64,000 bases of DNA from Streptomyces sp. NBC_00576 (GCF_036345175.1 NZ_CP107780.1:5270001-5334000), one strand, 5' to 3'. Positions 24,593 to 34,127 are shown, numbered from the stretch's first letter. Numbers and translations are program-made. The notes: generated by a model from the letters alone, not told the origin.

Positions 24593-25498
24593 TCACAGCC
24601 CGAGCAGCGCCGCGAGTTCCTCCTCGCGCTGCGCGACCTGGGCCAGCAGCTGCTCGGCGATCTCCTCCAGGAGGCGGTCCGGGTCGTCCGGAGCGAGCTT
24701 CAGCATCGCGCCGATCGCGCCCTCCTCCAGTTCGCTGGCGACCAGCGTGAGCAGTTCCTTGCGCTGGGAAAGCCATTCGAGGCGGGCGTAGAGCTCCTCG
24801 CTGTGGCTCGGCTGCCACTCGGCGGGCACCGGGCCGGCCGCCCACTCCTCGGCCAGCTCCCGCAGCAACGCCTCGTCACCCCGCCCGTACGCGGTGTTGA
24901 CCCGGGCGATGAACTCGTCGCGCCGCGCCCGCTCCTCCTCGTCCTGCGCCAGGTCCGGGTGGGCCTTACGGACCAGTTCCCGGTAGAGCTTGCGGGCCTC
25001 GTCGCTCGGGCGGACCCGCTGCGGAGGCCGTACCGGCTGCTCGGTGAGCATGGCCGCGGCCTCCGGGAACAGTCCTTCCGAGTCCATCCAGCCGTGGAAC
25101 AGCTCCTCGACGCCAGGCATCGGCATGACCCGCGCCCGCGCCTCCTGCGCCGCTCGCACGTCCTCGGGGTCGCCGGTGCGCGCGGCCCTCGCCTCGGCGA
25201 TCTCGGCGTCGAGCTCGTCGAGGCGGGCGTACATCGGGCCGAGCTTCTGGTGATGCAGACGGGAGAAGTTCTCGACCTCGATACGGAAGGTCTCGACCGC
25301 GATCTCGTACTCGATGAGCGCCTGCTCGGCGACCCGCACGGCCCGCTCCAACCGCTCCTCGGGCCGAGGCCCCGCAGCCCCGCCCTCAGCCTGATCGGAC
25401 CCACCGGACGCGCCGGACGCCGCCTGCGCGTCAAGAGGCTCCCGCGGCCCTTCGGCTTCGGGCACGGACGAGGACTGCTCAGCTTCCGGGGTTGTCAC
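24593..25498 (-). CDS. J-domain-like helical protein
   Basis: 301 aa, strongly acidic and helical. The N-terminal part contains a coiled coil (about residues 55-125). A DnaJ-like segment at about 165-205 (ARKLYRELVRKAHPDLAQDE, then FIARVNTAYGRGD) includes the HPD tripeptide essential for Hsp70 stimulation. The C-terminal third is another helical, Glu-rich region. It is likely a DnaK co-chaperone-like protein rather than a DnaJ, since zinc and substrate domains are missing. GTG 25498 (VTTPEAEQSS) is preferred; the frame could extend 6 codons upstream. Confidence 0.7.
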   Translation of the reverse strand: MTTPEAEQSSSVPEAEGPREPLDAQAASGASGGSDQAEGGAAGPRPEERLERAVRVAEQALIEYEIAVETFRIEVENFSRLHHQKLGPMYARLDELDAEIAEARAARTGDPEDVRAAQEARARVMPMPGVEELFHGWMDSEGLFPEAAAMLTEQPVRPPQRVRPSDEARKLYRELVRKAHPDLAQDEEERARRDEFIARVNTAYGRGDEALLRELAEEWAAGPVPAEWQPSHSEELYARLEWLSQRKELLTLVASELEEGAIGAMLKLAPDDPDRLLEEIAEQLLAQVAQREEELAALLGL

Positions 25499-25572
25499 CC
25501 GCCCAGCGTAGGCCACGGCTCACGCGCCCACCCAGGGTCATCGAACAGACCCGCGAAGTGACACCACAGCCG

Positions 25573-27024
25573 TCACACGCCCATCTCCGCGGCGATCCTC
25601 CCCGCCCGCACCGCCCCCACCAGATCCGCGTGGTCCGCCTCCGTACGGTCGGCGTAGGCCGTGGCGAACGTCGCCATCGCCTCGTCCAGCTCGTCGCTCT
25701 TGCCGCAGTACCCGGCGATCAGGCGCGGGTCGGCGCTGTGGGCGTGGGCGCGGGCCAGGAGGGCGCCCGTCATCCGGCCGTAGTCGTCGATCTGGTCGGC
25801 GGAGAGGGCGGCCGGGTCGACACTGCCCTTGCGGTTACGGAACTGCCGTACCTGGAAAGGCAGTCCGTCGACCGTCGTCCAGCCGAGGAGGATGTCGCTG
25901 ACGACCTGCATACGCTTCTGCCCGAGCACCACCCGGCGCCCCTCGTGCACCGCGCCCGCCGCCTCCACGGGATCCCAGCCGGCGGTGGCCAGATGCGGGA
26001 CCAGCGCCGAAGGACGGGCCTCCTTCACCTGGAGGACCAGGGACTCCCCCTTGTGGTCCAGGAGCAGGACGACATACGACCGCGTGCCCACGCTCCCCGT
26101 GCCGACGACGCGGAACGCCACGTCGTGCACCGAGTGGCGGGCCAGCAGCGGGAGGCGGTCCTCCGAGAGCGTGCTCACGTAATCCTCCAGGGACGCCGTC
26201 ACCGCCGCCGCCTCCGCGTCCGGCACCCCCCGCAGCACCGGAGGGGCGTCCACGAAGCGCCGCCCGCCGTCCTCGGTGACCACCGTCGACCTGGCCGCGA
26301 AGCGCCCGCTGGTGTTGCCCCGCGCCTTTTCGGAGACCCGCTCCAGCGTGCCGATCAGGTCGTGCGCGTCCGTGTAGGAGACGAGCTCCTCGTCCGCGAT
26401 GGCGTTCCACGCGTCCAGCACCGAAAGTTTCGCGAGCAGCCGCATCGCCCGGCGGTACGCGCCGACCGCGCCGTGCGCCGCCTTGCGACAGATGTCCTCG
26501 TCCGCGCCCGCCTCCCGGCCCGCGAGCACCAGCGAGGCGACGAGCCGCTTGAGGTCCCACTCCCAGGGGCCCTGAACGGTTTCGTCGAAGTCGTTCAGAT
26601 CCATGACCAGGCCGCCGCGCGCGTCACCGTAGAGACCGAAGTTGCCCGCGTGGGCGTCGCCGCAGATCTGCGCACTGATCCTGGTCATCGGGGTACGGGC
26701 CAGGTCGTACGCCATCAGGCCCGCCGAACCGCGCAGGAAGGCAAACGGGGTGGCCGCCATCCTGCCCACCCTTATCGGGGTCAACTCGGGGATACGACCG
26801 CGGTTGGACTCCCTGACCGCAGCCTCCGCATCCGGACGGGAGCCGTCCGCACCGGTGTCGAAGGAGGCGTGCGCGGAGCGCGGAACCTGCCTCCGCAGCG
26901 CCTTCCCCTCGTCCTTGGGGGAGCCCTCCGCCTGCCACTGCGCGAACCCGCGCACCAGAGGAAGCTCCCGCGCCCGGCTCCGCGCCACCGTGGCCCCCGC
27001 CGACTCCGTACCGACCTCGGTCAT
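25573..27024 (-). CDS. DUF2252 family protein
   Basis: 483 aa. Signature segments of DUF2252 are present: MAATPFAFLRGSAGLMAYDL, ISAQICGDAHAGNFGLYGDA, FDLNDFDE-type VMDLNDFDETVQGPWEWDLK, and late RQFRNRKGSVD. The HGDxHxxN-like GDAHAGNFG and DxND motifs recall aminoglycoside-phosphotransferase/kinase folds, so a small-molecule kinase activity is plausible but unproven. The ATG at 27024 is chosen for GGGGGAGG 8 nt upstream. Upstream ATG at 27063 is an alternative. Confidence 0.85.
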   Translation of the reverse strand: MTEVGTESAGATVARSRARELPLVRGFAQWQAEGSPKDEGKALRRQVPRSAHASFDTGADGSRPDAEAAVRESNRGRIPELTPIRVGRMAATPFAFLRGSAGLMAYDLARTPMTRISAQICGDAHAGNFGLYGDARGGLVMDLNDFDETVQGPWEWDLKRLVASLVLAGREAGADEDICRKAAHGAVGAYRRAMRLLAKLSVLDAWNAIADEELVSYTDAHDLIGTLERVSEKARGNTSGRFAARSTVVTEDGGRRFVDAPPVLRGVPDAEAAAVTASLEDYVSTLSEDRLPLLARHSVHDVAFRVVGTGSVGTRSYVVLLLDHKGESLVLQVKEARPSALVPHLATAGWDPVEAAGAVHEGRRVVLGQKRMQVVSDILLGWTTVDGLPFQVRQFRNRKGSVDPAALSADQIDDYGRMTGALLARAHAHSADPRLIAGYCGKSDELDEAMATFATAYADRTEADHADLVGAVRAGRIAAEMGV

Positions 27025-27285
27025 CGCGACCGCCTCCCCCGCTCCACTCACCGCCGCCAACATCAACTCGCGACGACCGTACCGCCACACACCGCATCAG
27101 GTCAGACCCTGTGGATAAGTCGGGCACTCGGTGGGACGCACCTCATATGAGAGAGACCTCACATCTTCGCCAGGGGCAAGGACGAACACGTGATGGCACT
27201 GCCTGCGCCGCCGGGACCTGCATACAGTCACCCATTACCGATTACGGGTGAATCATCCCTATTTCATTGATCAAGGCACGGACCC

Positions 27286-28224
27286 GTGGTCGAATCGGCC
27301 CCCAAGCCGCCCCGGGTGAGTCCGCCTTCGCCAAGTGCCGGCATTGTCCTGTCGGTCAGTCACTGGAGCGTGGTGAAGTTCGTCAGCAAGGACGGCGAAG
27401 GGAAGAACATCCCGACCCGGGAAGGCAACACCAAGTTCGGCTGGCGGCACTTCTCAGGACCGCACAACATTCACGATCCCAAAAACATGACGTCTCCGCT
27501 CACCGGCGGCAGTCAGGAGTCCGCGCCGATGCAGCGGTGGGAGAACGAAGGGTTGGCCCGGCTGCAAACCGCCCTCGTCCGGGGCATGCTCCGGTTCACG
27601 GCGGCACCCCTGGGTGACGGCCCTGTCGTCCGGGGCGTGCTCCCCGTCCCGACGAAACGAGGCGTGGGGAGAGTGGCCGTCTGGGACGGCCACGACACCC
27701 GGACCTCGGTGGCCTACGACCTGCCTCTGGTGGACCGCCACGGCGACAACATCCCCGCCTCCGCACTGGCAGCGGCTCTGCGGCAGGCCGTACGGCAGGC
27801 GTCCGACGATCCACGGACCGCAGCGGGCCACGACCGTGAGGGGCACGGCATCCCTATCGTGGCCGCGGAGAACGTGGGGCGGCTCTTGGAGGACGGTCCG
27901 GAGTTCGACCTCACGGACGCTCTCCACGCGGCAGCCGCAGGAATCACCCCGTCCGAGGGCCACGAGCGTGCCGGGAAGCTGTGTCTGCTCGGCTTCCTCC
28001 TCCTCGACCAGCACAGCGCGCGTCTCTACGTGACCGGCGAGGGGCTGTCCGCCACGGTCGGTCTCGACGTGCCACTTCGCGACGAAGAAGGAGCCGTGGC
28101 CGTGGGCATCACAGGCCTGGCCGCTGCCCTGCCCTCGCTCATCGCCGGCGACCAGTTGCAGTACAACCCCTCGGACGCCGTGGACCCCTATTGCTCGGAA
28201 GTGTTCGACCTGACCCACTGGTAG
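27286..28224 (+). CDS. Orphan protein of unknown function
   Basis: 312 aa from a GTG start. I recognise no family. The N-terminal third contains VVKFVSKDGEGKNIPTREG and FGWRHFSGPHNIHDPKNM; the middle has GVLPVPTKRGVGRVAVWDGH, beta-rich in appearance. No signal peptide or membrane segment is seen. Codon use is clearly coding but less GC-biased than neighbours. It sits between DUF2252 and gene debris beside tRNA-Leu, suggesting recent acquisition. The start is uncertain because no strong ribosome site is present. Confidence 0.6.
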   Translation: MVESAPKPPRVSPPSPSAGIVLSVSHWSVVKFVSKDGEGKNIPTREGNTKFGWRHFSGPHNIHDPKNMTSPLTGGSQESAPMQRWENEGLARLQTALVRGMLRFTAAPLGDGPVVRGVLPVPTKRGVGRVAVWDGHDTRTSVAYDLPLVDRHGDNIPASALAAALRQAVRQASDDPRTAAGHDREGHGIPIVAAENVGRLLEDGPEFDLTDALHAAAAGITPSEGHERAGKLCLLGFLLLDQHSARLYVTGEGLSATVGLDVPLRDEEGAVAVGITGLAAALPSLIAGDQLQYNPSDAVDPYCSEVFDLTHW

Positions 28225-28235
28225 CGCTCGGGCAC

Positions 28236-28611
28236 GTCCTGCCCAGGTGAGGATCCCTGCCTTCCTCCGCTCCGCCTCGGCCGCCTGCAGCCGGAGCATG
28301 CGGATGCGGACGGCCTCGCTGCACACGGCCATGGCGTCGTCGCCAAGGTCGTCCCGAGGGGACTCTTCGAGGACGAAGTTCCCGTGCCGGTCCTGGCCCT
28401 GGACCAGCAGGGCCGAGTCGATCCCGTCGGCGGGACGTACCGAAGTAGCCAGATAGTCGACGGCGAAAGTGACCCGTGTCTCCGGAGTGCTGTTCAGACC
28501 CGAGCCGTGCACCACCAGCATGTTGTGGAGTGAGCACTGACCGGGATCGAGCACCACGTCATACTGGGCGAACTCGGCTTCGTCGAAGACGGCCTCGTCG
28601 CCGCGCATCAT
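28236..28611 (-). pseudogene. Phytanoyl-CoA dioxygenase (PhyH) C-terminal fragment
   Basis: The minus-strand frame reads YDVVLDPGQCSLHNMLVVHG, SGLNSTPETRVTFAVDYLAT and then a C-terminal helix (RMLRLQAAEAERRKAGIL). This matches the distal half of PhyH-type Fe(II)/2-oxoglutarate oxygenases: the second metal His (VVHGSGLN) and the oxoglutarate-binding Arg (ETRVTF). The N-terminal half with the HxD motif is missing, and the frame runs without a stop into the antisense of the orphan gene. A relic, not a functional enzyme. Confidence 0.6.
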
Positions 28612-28899
28612 GCCGCGAAGGCCCGGCTGGCGGTGGTGGGTGAGTATGCCGTGGCGGTGGGTTCCTGTTGGCCCACGCCAACCGCCGCAAACTCACCGCC
28701 TGGGCAGACTCCACCGCACTCCACGGTGACCGGCCACACCGTTGACCCACTCGCCGCCGCAAGACCAAGGCCACTGGGCACCTGGACCCCCAAGGGCTAC
28801 GTCACCCAGCCCTGAGACCTTCCTCACAAGCCACCAGTAACCCTCGGCAAGACAATCAGCCCGCGGCAGAGCAACCGAAGATCCACACCTGAACACAAC
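28612..28899. other. Degenerate sequence, no intact gene
   Basis: About 290 bp between the PhyH fragment and the hairpins. Short frames (LLAHANRRKLTAWADSTAL on plus) look like a tail of an unidentified gene but lack a start and context. I see nothing functional. Confidence 0.4.
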
Positions 28900-28932
28900 G
28901 GACCGCCGACGGCCCCAAGCCGTCGGCGGTCC
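28900..28932. terminator. Strong hairpin, second of two
   Basis: GGACCGCCGACGG and CCGTCGGCGGTCC, 13-bp perfect arms with a 7-nt loop. It lies beyond the tRNA terminator and may belong to the vanished element or serve as a backup terminator. Confidence 0.6.
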
Positions 28933-28956
28933 ACGTGTTTCTGAGCACACACAGCA

Positions 28957-28992
28957 GAACGGGCGGCATCGTCATCACGATGCCGCCCGTTC
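28957..28992. terminator. Terminator downstream of tRNA-Leu
   Basis: 16-bp perfect arms (starting GAACGGGCGGCATCGT) with a 4-nt loop, 40 bp past the 3' end of the minus-strand tRNA gene. Confidence 0.75.
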
Positions 28993-29031
28993 CGTCGGTG
29001 CAACTAGAGCACCTTCGTCGGTGCTCCCTTG

Positions 29032-29114
29032 TGCGCGAGGGGGGAGTTGAACCCCCACGCCCTTGCGGGCACTGGAACCTGAATCCAGCGCGTCTGCCAT
29101 TCCGCCACTCGCGC
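29032..29114 (-). tRNA. tRNA-Leu (anticodon CAG)
   Basis: The 83-nt class II tRNA on the minus strand: acceptor arms GCGCGAG/CTCGCGC, D-arm TGGCGGAATGGCAGACGC, anticodon stem-loop CTGGA-TTCAGGT-TCCAG giving CAG, long variable arm TGCCCGCAAGGGCG, and T-arm GGGGGTTCAACTCCCCC. The CCA is not encoded. It reads CUG, the most used leucine codon in Streptomyces. Gene debris lies on its 3' side, as expected for a former integration site. Confidence 0.95.
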
Positions 29115-29576
29115 ATTTGGTGTGTCCTCAGGCCCTGCTCCCTGCGGTGCTGGGGCCTTCCGACATCGAGAAGATTAGCACGCTGGAGATGGTGGGTTCA
29201 CATCCCTTTCCCTCCGCCCCCGCACCCGCCCCGACCCGCCCCGACCGACCCGGACCGGCTGCGACTACGTATCAACACGTGCCTGTTCACGTATCAACCT
29301 CGTACCGGTCCAGCCCATCTCCTATGGAGGCGGGCAAGGTGCACAGTCAGGTGCGGGACACTGGTTTGGCGCCGCCTCTACGATCTGGGTACGGCTGAAG
29401 GAGTTCGAAGGAGAGCTTCACAGGGAACTTCGTCAGGCGTCGACACCCGTCGACCGGCCTGACAGGGGGAACCAGCCGATTTCCCGGCGCGTGGATACGA
29501 TCAGCGAGCAGCACCAAGCACGGCAGGCAAGGCACGCAAGGCTCAGACAAGAGCAGCAACCTGGAGGAGGTGCCCC
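29115..29576. promoter_or_regulatory. Intergenic region upstream of the fhaA operon
   Basis: 460 bp lacking a credible gene. It should contain the tRNA-Leu promoter (minus) and the promoter of fhaA and its operon (plus). I cannot pick reliable -35/-10 boxes. GGAGGAGG lies just upstream of the fhaA ATG. Confidence 0.35.
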
Positions 29577-30428
29577 ATGGGAGTCCTGAAGAAGTTCGAG
29601 CAGCGTCTCGAAGGTCTGGTCAACGGCACCTTCGCCAAAGTGTTCAAGTCAGAGGTCCAGCCCGTGGAGATCGCGGGTGCGCTGCAGCGCGAGTGCGACA
29701 ACAACGCCACCATCTGGAACCGCGACCGGACCGTCGTACCCAACGACTTCATCGTGGAACTGAGCGCGCCCGACTTCGAACGCCTCAGCCCCTACTCCGG
29801 ACAGCTCGGCGACGAACTCGCCGGGATGGTGCGGGACTACGCCAAACAGCAGCGGTACACCTTCATGGGCAACGTCAAGGTGCACCTGGAGAAGGCAGAC
29901 GACCTGGACACCGGTCTGTACCGGGTGCGCAGCCGTACGCTCGCCTCCTCCACCAACCAGCAGGCACCCGGCGGCCCTGGCGCCGCCGCACCCGCGGCCC
30001 CGCCGAGGGGTCGGCCCGGCGCAGGTGGTTACGGTTATCCGCCGGCCGCCGCACCACCCATGCCGGCCGCACCGCCGCCCGGCGGACGCCCCGGCGCCGC
30101 CCCGGCGGGCCCGCCCATGGGGCATCGGCCGACGGCGGGCGCGGGCCGGACGCGGTGCTGGGTCGAGATCAACGGCGCCCGCCACCAGATCTCCGGCCCG
30201 ACACTGGTGCTGGGCCGCAGCACCGAGGCCGACGTGCGGATCGACGACCCCGGTGTCTCGCGCCGGCACTGTGAGATCCGTCCCGGCACGCCCCCGACCG
30301 TTCAGGACCTCGGGTCCACAAACGGCATCGTGGTGGACGGAACGCACACCACCCGCGCTACGCTCCGCGACGGCTCGCGGATCGTCGTGGGCAGCACCAC
30401 CATCATTTACCGGCAAGCCGAAGGGTGA
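29577..30428 (+). CDS. fhaA: FHA domain protein FhaA (DUF3662 plus FHA)
   Basis: 283 aa. N-terminal DUF3662 domain (about 1-115, MGVLKKFEQRLEGLVNGTFA), a Gly/Pro/Ala-rich linker, and a C-terminal FHA domain (about 198-280) with the phosphothreonine-binding GRSTEADVRIDDPGVSRRH and LGSTNGIVV loops. Mycobacterial FhaA binds phosphorylated MviN/MurJ and PknB, linking kinase signalling to peptidoglycan synthesis. Here too it heads the operon ending in pknB. Start fixed by GGAGGAGG. Confidence 0.93.
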   Translation: MGVLKKFEQRLEGLVNGTFAKVFKSEVQPVEIAGALQRECDNNATIWNRDRTVVPNDFIVELSAPDFERLSPYSGQLGDELAGMVRDYAKQQRYTFMGNVKVHLEKADDLDTGLYRVRSRTLASSTNQQAPGGPGAAAPAAPPRGRPGAGGYGYPPAAAPPMPAAPPPGGRPGAAPAGPPMGHRPTAGAGRTRCWVEINGARHQISGPTLVLGRSTEADVRIDDPGVSRRHCEIRPGTPPTVQDLGSTNGIVVDGTHTTRATLRDGSRIVVGSTTIIYRQAEG

Positions 30429-30438
30429 AGCGGGGGCA

Positions 30439-30966
30439 ATGTCAGAGCTGACCCTCACGGTCATGCGGCTGGGTTTCCTGGCCGTACTGTGGCTGTTCGT
30501 GATCGTGGCCGTGCAGGTCATCCGCAGCGACCTGTTCGGTACGCGTGTCACCCAGCGCGGGTCGAGGCGTGACAGCGGCCGCCAGCAGCAGGCGGCCGCC
30601 CGACAGACCGCCGCGCCCCCGCAGCAGCGCCAGCAGCAGCCGCCTTCCGGCGGCGGCAGGCAGCGCCGGGGCGCCCCCAGCAAGCTGGTGGTCTCCGAAG
30701 GCACGCTGACGGGCACCACCGTCGCCCTCCAGGGGCAGACCGTCACGCTCGGCCGGGCCCACGACTCGACCATCGTGCTGGACGACGACTACGCCTCCAG
30801 CAGGCATGCCAGGATCTACCCGGACCGGGACGGCCAGTGGATCGTCGAGGACCTCGGGTCCACCAACGGCACCTATCTCGACCGGACCCGATTGACGACT
30901 CCGACCCCGATTCCGCTGGGCGCGCCGATCCGCATCGGCAAGACCGTCATCGAGCTGCGGAAGTAG
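30439..30966 (+). CDS. fhaB: Membrane-anchored FHA domain protein FhaB
   Basis: 175 aa. N-terminal membrane anchor (residues 7-27, VMRLGFLAVLWLFVIVAVQVI), a Gln/Arg-rich cytoplasmic linker and a C-terminal FHA domain (GRAHDSTIVLDDDYASSRHA, DLGSTNGTYL). The mycobacterial FhaB/FipA orthologue recruits division proteins and is phosphorylated by PknB-type kinases. It lies 10 bp after fhaA. Confidence 0.92.
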   Translation: MSELTLTVMRLGFLAVLWLFVIVAVQVIRSDLFGTRVTQRGSRRDSGRQQQAAARQTAAPPQQRQQQPPSGGGRQRRGAPSKLVVSEGTLTGTTVALQGQTVTLGRAHDSTIVLDDDYASSRHARIYPDRDGQWIVEDLGSTNGTYLDRTRLTTPTPIPLGAPIRIGKTVIELRK

Positions 30967-31058
30967 TGCTGCATCATGAATAGGCGCGAGCGGAGCGAGC
31001 ACGCAGCGGCGGTCCATGCGAAGGGCCCCGGCGCGCTCCCGACCGGAGGGTGGGCACC

Positions 31059-32648
31059 GTGCGGATGTACCCGGAGCCGACGGGCGAGGTGCGCATGAGT
31101 CTGTCACTGCGCTTCGCCGCCGGATCGCACAAAGGCATGATCCGCGAGGGCAACGAGGACTCCGGCTACGCCGGTCCCCGCCTCCTCGCGATCGCCGACG
31201 GCATGGGCGGCCAGGCCGCCGGTGAGGTCGCCTCCTCCGAGGTGATCTCCACGATCGTCGCCCTGGACGACGACGTCCCAGGTTCCGACATCCTCACCTC
31301 GCTCGGCACCGCCGTGCAGCGGGCCAACGACCAGCTCCGGATGATGGTCGAGGAGGACCCCCAGCTGGAGGGCATGGGCACCACGCTCACGGCCCTCCTG
31401 TGGACGGGCCAGCGCCTCGGCCTCGTACACGTGGGCGACTCGCGTGCGTACCTCCTCCGGGACGGCGTCCTCACGCAGATCACACAGGACCACACCTGGG
31501 TGCAGCGCCTCGTCGACGAGGGACGCATCACCGAGGAAGAGGCCACCACCCACCCGCAGCGCTCGCTCCTCATGCGCGCGCTGGGCAGCGGTGACCATGT
31601 CGAGCCCGACCTCTCCATCCGTGAGGTCCGGGCCGGCGACCGGTACCTGATCTGCTCCGACGGGCTGAGCGGCGTCGTGTCCCACCAGACCATGGAGGAC
31701 ACCCTCGCCAGCTACCAGGGCCCCCAGGAGACCGTGCAGCAGCTCATCGAGCTGGCGCTGCGCGGCGGCGGCCCCGACAACATCACCGTGATCATCGCCG
31801 ACGTCCTGGACCTCGACACCGGGGACACCCTCGCCGGACAGCTGTCCGACGTACCCGTCGTGGTCGGCGCGGTCGCCGAGAACCAGCACAACCAGCACCA
31901 CCTGCACGACGGCGGCGCCATGCAGACGCCCGCCGGACGCGCCTCCGGGCTCGGCCGGCAGCGGCCCGCGCACGGCGGCGGAGGCGGCGAGTTCGGCCCG
32001 CCCGGCTCAGGCGACACCACCGGCTACGTCCAGACCGGCAGCTTCGGCGGCTACACCGACGACGACTTCGTCAAACCCAGCGCCGGCCGCAAGTGGTTCA
32101 AGAGAACCCTCTACATCACGCTCGCCCTCGCCGTCATCGGCGGAGGCCTGTACGGCGGCTATCGCTGGACACAGACCCAGTACTACGTCGGCGCCAGCGA
32201 CGATCACGTCGCGCTCTACCGGGGCATCAACCAGGACCTGGCCTGGATCTCCCTCTCGAAGGTCGAGAAGGACCACCCCGAGATCGAACTCAAGTACCTG
32301 CCCGCCTACCAGCAGAAGCAGGTCGAGGGCACCATCACGGAGGGCGGCCTCAAGGACGCCCAGTCGAAGATCTCCGAGCTGGCCACCCAGGCCTCCGCAT
32401 GCAAGAAGCAGGAAGCACGGCGCGCGGCCGACAACGCGAACAACGCCAAGACCGGCGAGGGCGAGGCCGGAGGCACCACGGGAACCACCCGTACCGCCGC
32501 CGCGTCCAAGGCAACGCCGAGCCCGAACCCGAGCCCGACGACGCCGTCCGGATCGGCGTCCCCGTCCACAACCGCACCCACTCCCACACCCGGCCCCAGC
32601 CTCTCCGAGGAAGAGCAGAAGCTGGTCTCGCTGTGCGGTAAGCAGTAG
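31059..32648 (+). CDS. pstP: PP2C-family Ser/Thr phosphatase PstP
   Basis: 529 aa. Cytoplasmic PP2C domain (about 12-250) with metal-binding Asp motifs REGNEDSG, IADGMGGQ, GDSRAYLLRDG, CSDGLSGVV and GGGPDNITV. Membrane helix at about 347-365 (LYITLALAVIGGGLYGGYRW) and a Ser/Thr/Pro-rich extracellular tail of about 140 residues. It dephosphorylates PknB and its targets. GTG 31059 is preferred since GGAGGG lies 8 nt upstream; starts at 31050, 31065 and 31095 are also in frame. Confidence 0.92.
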   Translation: MRMYPEPTGEVRMSLSLRFAAGSHKGMIREGNEDSGYAGPRLLAIADGMGGQAAGEVASSEVISTIVALDDDVPGSDILTSLGTAVQRANDQLRMMVEEDPQLEGMGTTLTALLWTGQRLGLVHVGDSRAYLLRDGVLTQITQDHTWVQRLVDEGRITEEEATTHPQRSLLMRALGSGDHVEPDLSIREVRAGDRYLICSDGLSGVVSHQTMEDTLASYQGPQETVQQLIELALRGGGPDNITVIIADVLDLDTGDTLAGQLSDVPVVVGAVAENQHNQHHLHDGGAMQTPAGRASGLGRQRPAHGGGGGEFGPPGSGDTTGYVQTGSFGGYTDDDFVKPSAGRKWFKRTLYITLALAVIGGGLYGGYRWTQTQYYVGASDDHVALYRGINQDLAWISLSKVEKDHPEIELKYLPAYQQKQVEGTITEGGLKDAQSKISELATQASACKKQEARRAADNANNAKTGEGEAGGTTGTTRTAAASKATPSPNPSPTTPSGSASPSTTAPTPTPGPSLSEEEQKLVSLCGKQ

Positions 32649-32675
32649 GCAAGCCGTGAGGGGCCACTTCATACG

Positions 32676-34127
32676 ATGAGCAGTACAACCAACGCTTCGC
32701 AGCACCACACGTCCACGATCGGCGCGATCGGCACTCCGAGCCGGCGCAACACCGAACTGGCACTGCTGGTGTTCGCCGTCGTCATCCCGGTCTTCGCCTA
32801 CGTCAACGTGGGCCTGGCCATCGACGACAAGATCCCCGCAGGCCTCCTCAGCTACGGCCTCGGCCTCGGCTTGATCGCCGGCGTCGGCCACCTCGTCGTA
32901 CGCAAGTTCGCCCCGTACGCCGATCCACTCCTGCTGCCCCTGGCCACGCTGCTCAACGGTGTCGGCCTTGTCGTCATCTGGCGGCTGGACCAGTCCGAAA
33001 AGCTCCAGCAGAGGAGGGAGTTCTTCGAGGCGGCCCCCCGCCAGCTGCTGAACTCCGCACTGGGCGTCGCCCTGTTCGTGGCGGTGCTGATCCTCCTCAA
33101 GGACCACCGCATCCTCCAGCGCTACACCTACATCTCCATGGCCGGAGCCATCGTCCTGCTGGTCCTGCCGCTGGTCCCGGGCCTCGGTGTCAACATCTTC
33201 GGCGCCAAGATCTGGATCAACATCCCCGGCCTGGGCACCGTCCAGCCCGGCGAGTTCGCGAAGATCGCCCTCGCGATCTTCTTCGCCGGCTACCTGATGG
33301 TGAAACGCGACGCGCTCGCCCTCGCCAGCCGCCGTTTCATGGGCCTGTACCTGCCCCGCGGCCGCGACCTCGGTCCGATCATCGTGGTGTGGATCATCTC
33401 GATCCTGATCCTGGTCTTCGAGACCGACCTCGGTACGTCGCTGCTGTTCTTCGGAATGTTCATCATCATGCTGTACGTCGCCACCGAGCGGACCAGCTGG
33501 ATCGTCTTCGGTCTGCTGATGTCGGCGGTCGGCGCGGTCGGCGTGGCGAGTTTCGAGCCGCACATCCAGACACGTGTGCAGGCCTGGCTGGACCCGTTGC
33601 GCGAGTACAAGCTCAGCCAAGCCGGGCCCACCGGCGACGGCATCCTCCACTCCGAGCAGGCGATGCAGGCCCTGTGGGCGTTCGGCTCCGGCGGCACCCT
33701 CGGCACCGGGCTCGGCCAGGGCAACTCCGACCTCATCGGCTTCGCCGCCAACTCCGACTTCGTCCTCGCCACTTTCGGCGAGGAACTCGGCCTGGCCGGC
33801 GTCATGGCGATCCTGCTCCTCTACGGCCTGATCGTGGAACGCGGCGTCCGCACCGCCCTCGCCGCCCGCGACCCCTTCGGCAAGCTGCTGGCCATCGGCC
33901 TGTCCGGTGCCTTCGCACTCCAGGTCTTCGTCGTCGCCGGCGGCGTCATGGGCCTGATCCCGCTGACTGGTATGACGATGCCGTTCCTGGCGTACGGCGG
34001 TTCCTCCGTCATCGCCAACTGGGCCCTCATCGGCATCCTGCTCAGAATCAGCGACACCGCACGCCGTCCGGCGCCCGCCCCGGCGCCCAGCCCCGACGCC
34101 GAGATGACCCAGGTGGTCCGACCGTGA
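32676..34127 (+). CDS. FtsW/RodA/SpoVE peptidoglycan polymerase
   Basis: 483 aa SEDS protein with about 10 membrane helices (LALLVFAVVIPVFAYVNVGL, IVWIISILILVFETDLGTSL). SEDS signatures: GAKIWINIPGLGTVQPGEFAKIALAIF, FETDLGTSLLFF (catalytic Asp region), NSDFVLATFGEELG and MPFLAYGGSSV. It polymerises glycan strands from lipid II and works with the class B PBP encoded immediately downstream (4-bp overlap). The operon position equals rodA of the mycobacterial pknAB locus. Confidence 0.93.
   Translation: MSSTTNASQHHTSTIGAIGTPSRRNTELALLVFAVVIPVFAYVNVGLAIDDKIPAGLLSYGLGLGLIAGVGHLVVRKFAPYADPLLLPLATLLNGVGLVVIWRLDQSEKLQQRREFFEAAPRQLLNSALGVALFVAVLILLKDHRILQRYTYISMAGAIVLLVLPLVPGLGVNIFGAKIWINIPGLGTVQPGEFAKIALAIFFAGYLMVKRDALALASRRFMGLYLPRGRDLGPIIVVWIISILILVFETDLGTSLLFFGMFIIMLYVATERTSWIVFGLLMSAVGAVGVASFEPHIQTRVQAWLDPLREYKLSQAGPTGDGILHSEQAMQALWAFGSGGTLGTGLGQGNSDLIGFAANSDFVLATFGEELGLAGVMAILLLYGLIVERGVRTALAARDPFGKLLAIGLSGAFALQVFVVAGGVMGLIPLTGMTMPFLAYGGSSVIANWALIGILLRISDTARRPAPAPAPSPDAEMTQVVRP

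Noticed and set aside
27454..28611. 385-aa minus-strand frame as one protein
   Set aside because: Only its first roughly 125 residues resemble PhyH; the rest is antisense to the orphan gene at 27286-28224.
32007..33650. 547-aa minus-strand frame across the phosphatase and SEDS genes
   Set aside because: Its Asp/Glu/His/Gly-rich composition is that of an antisense shadow of conserved genes.
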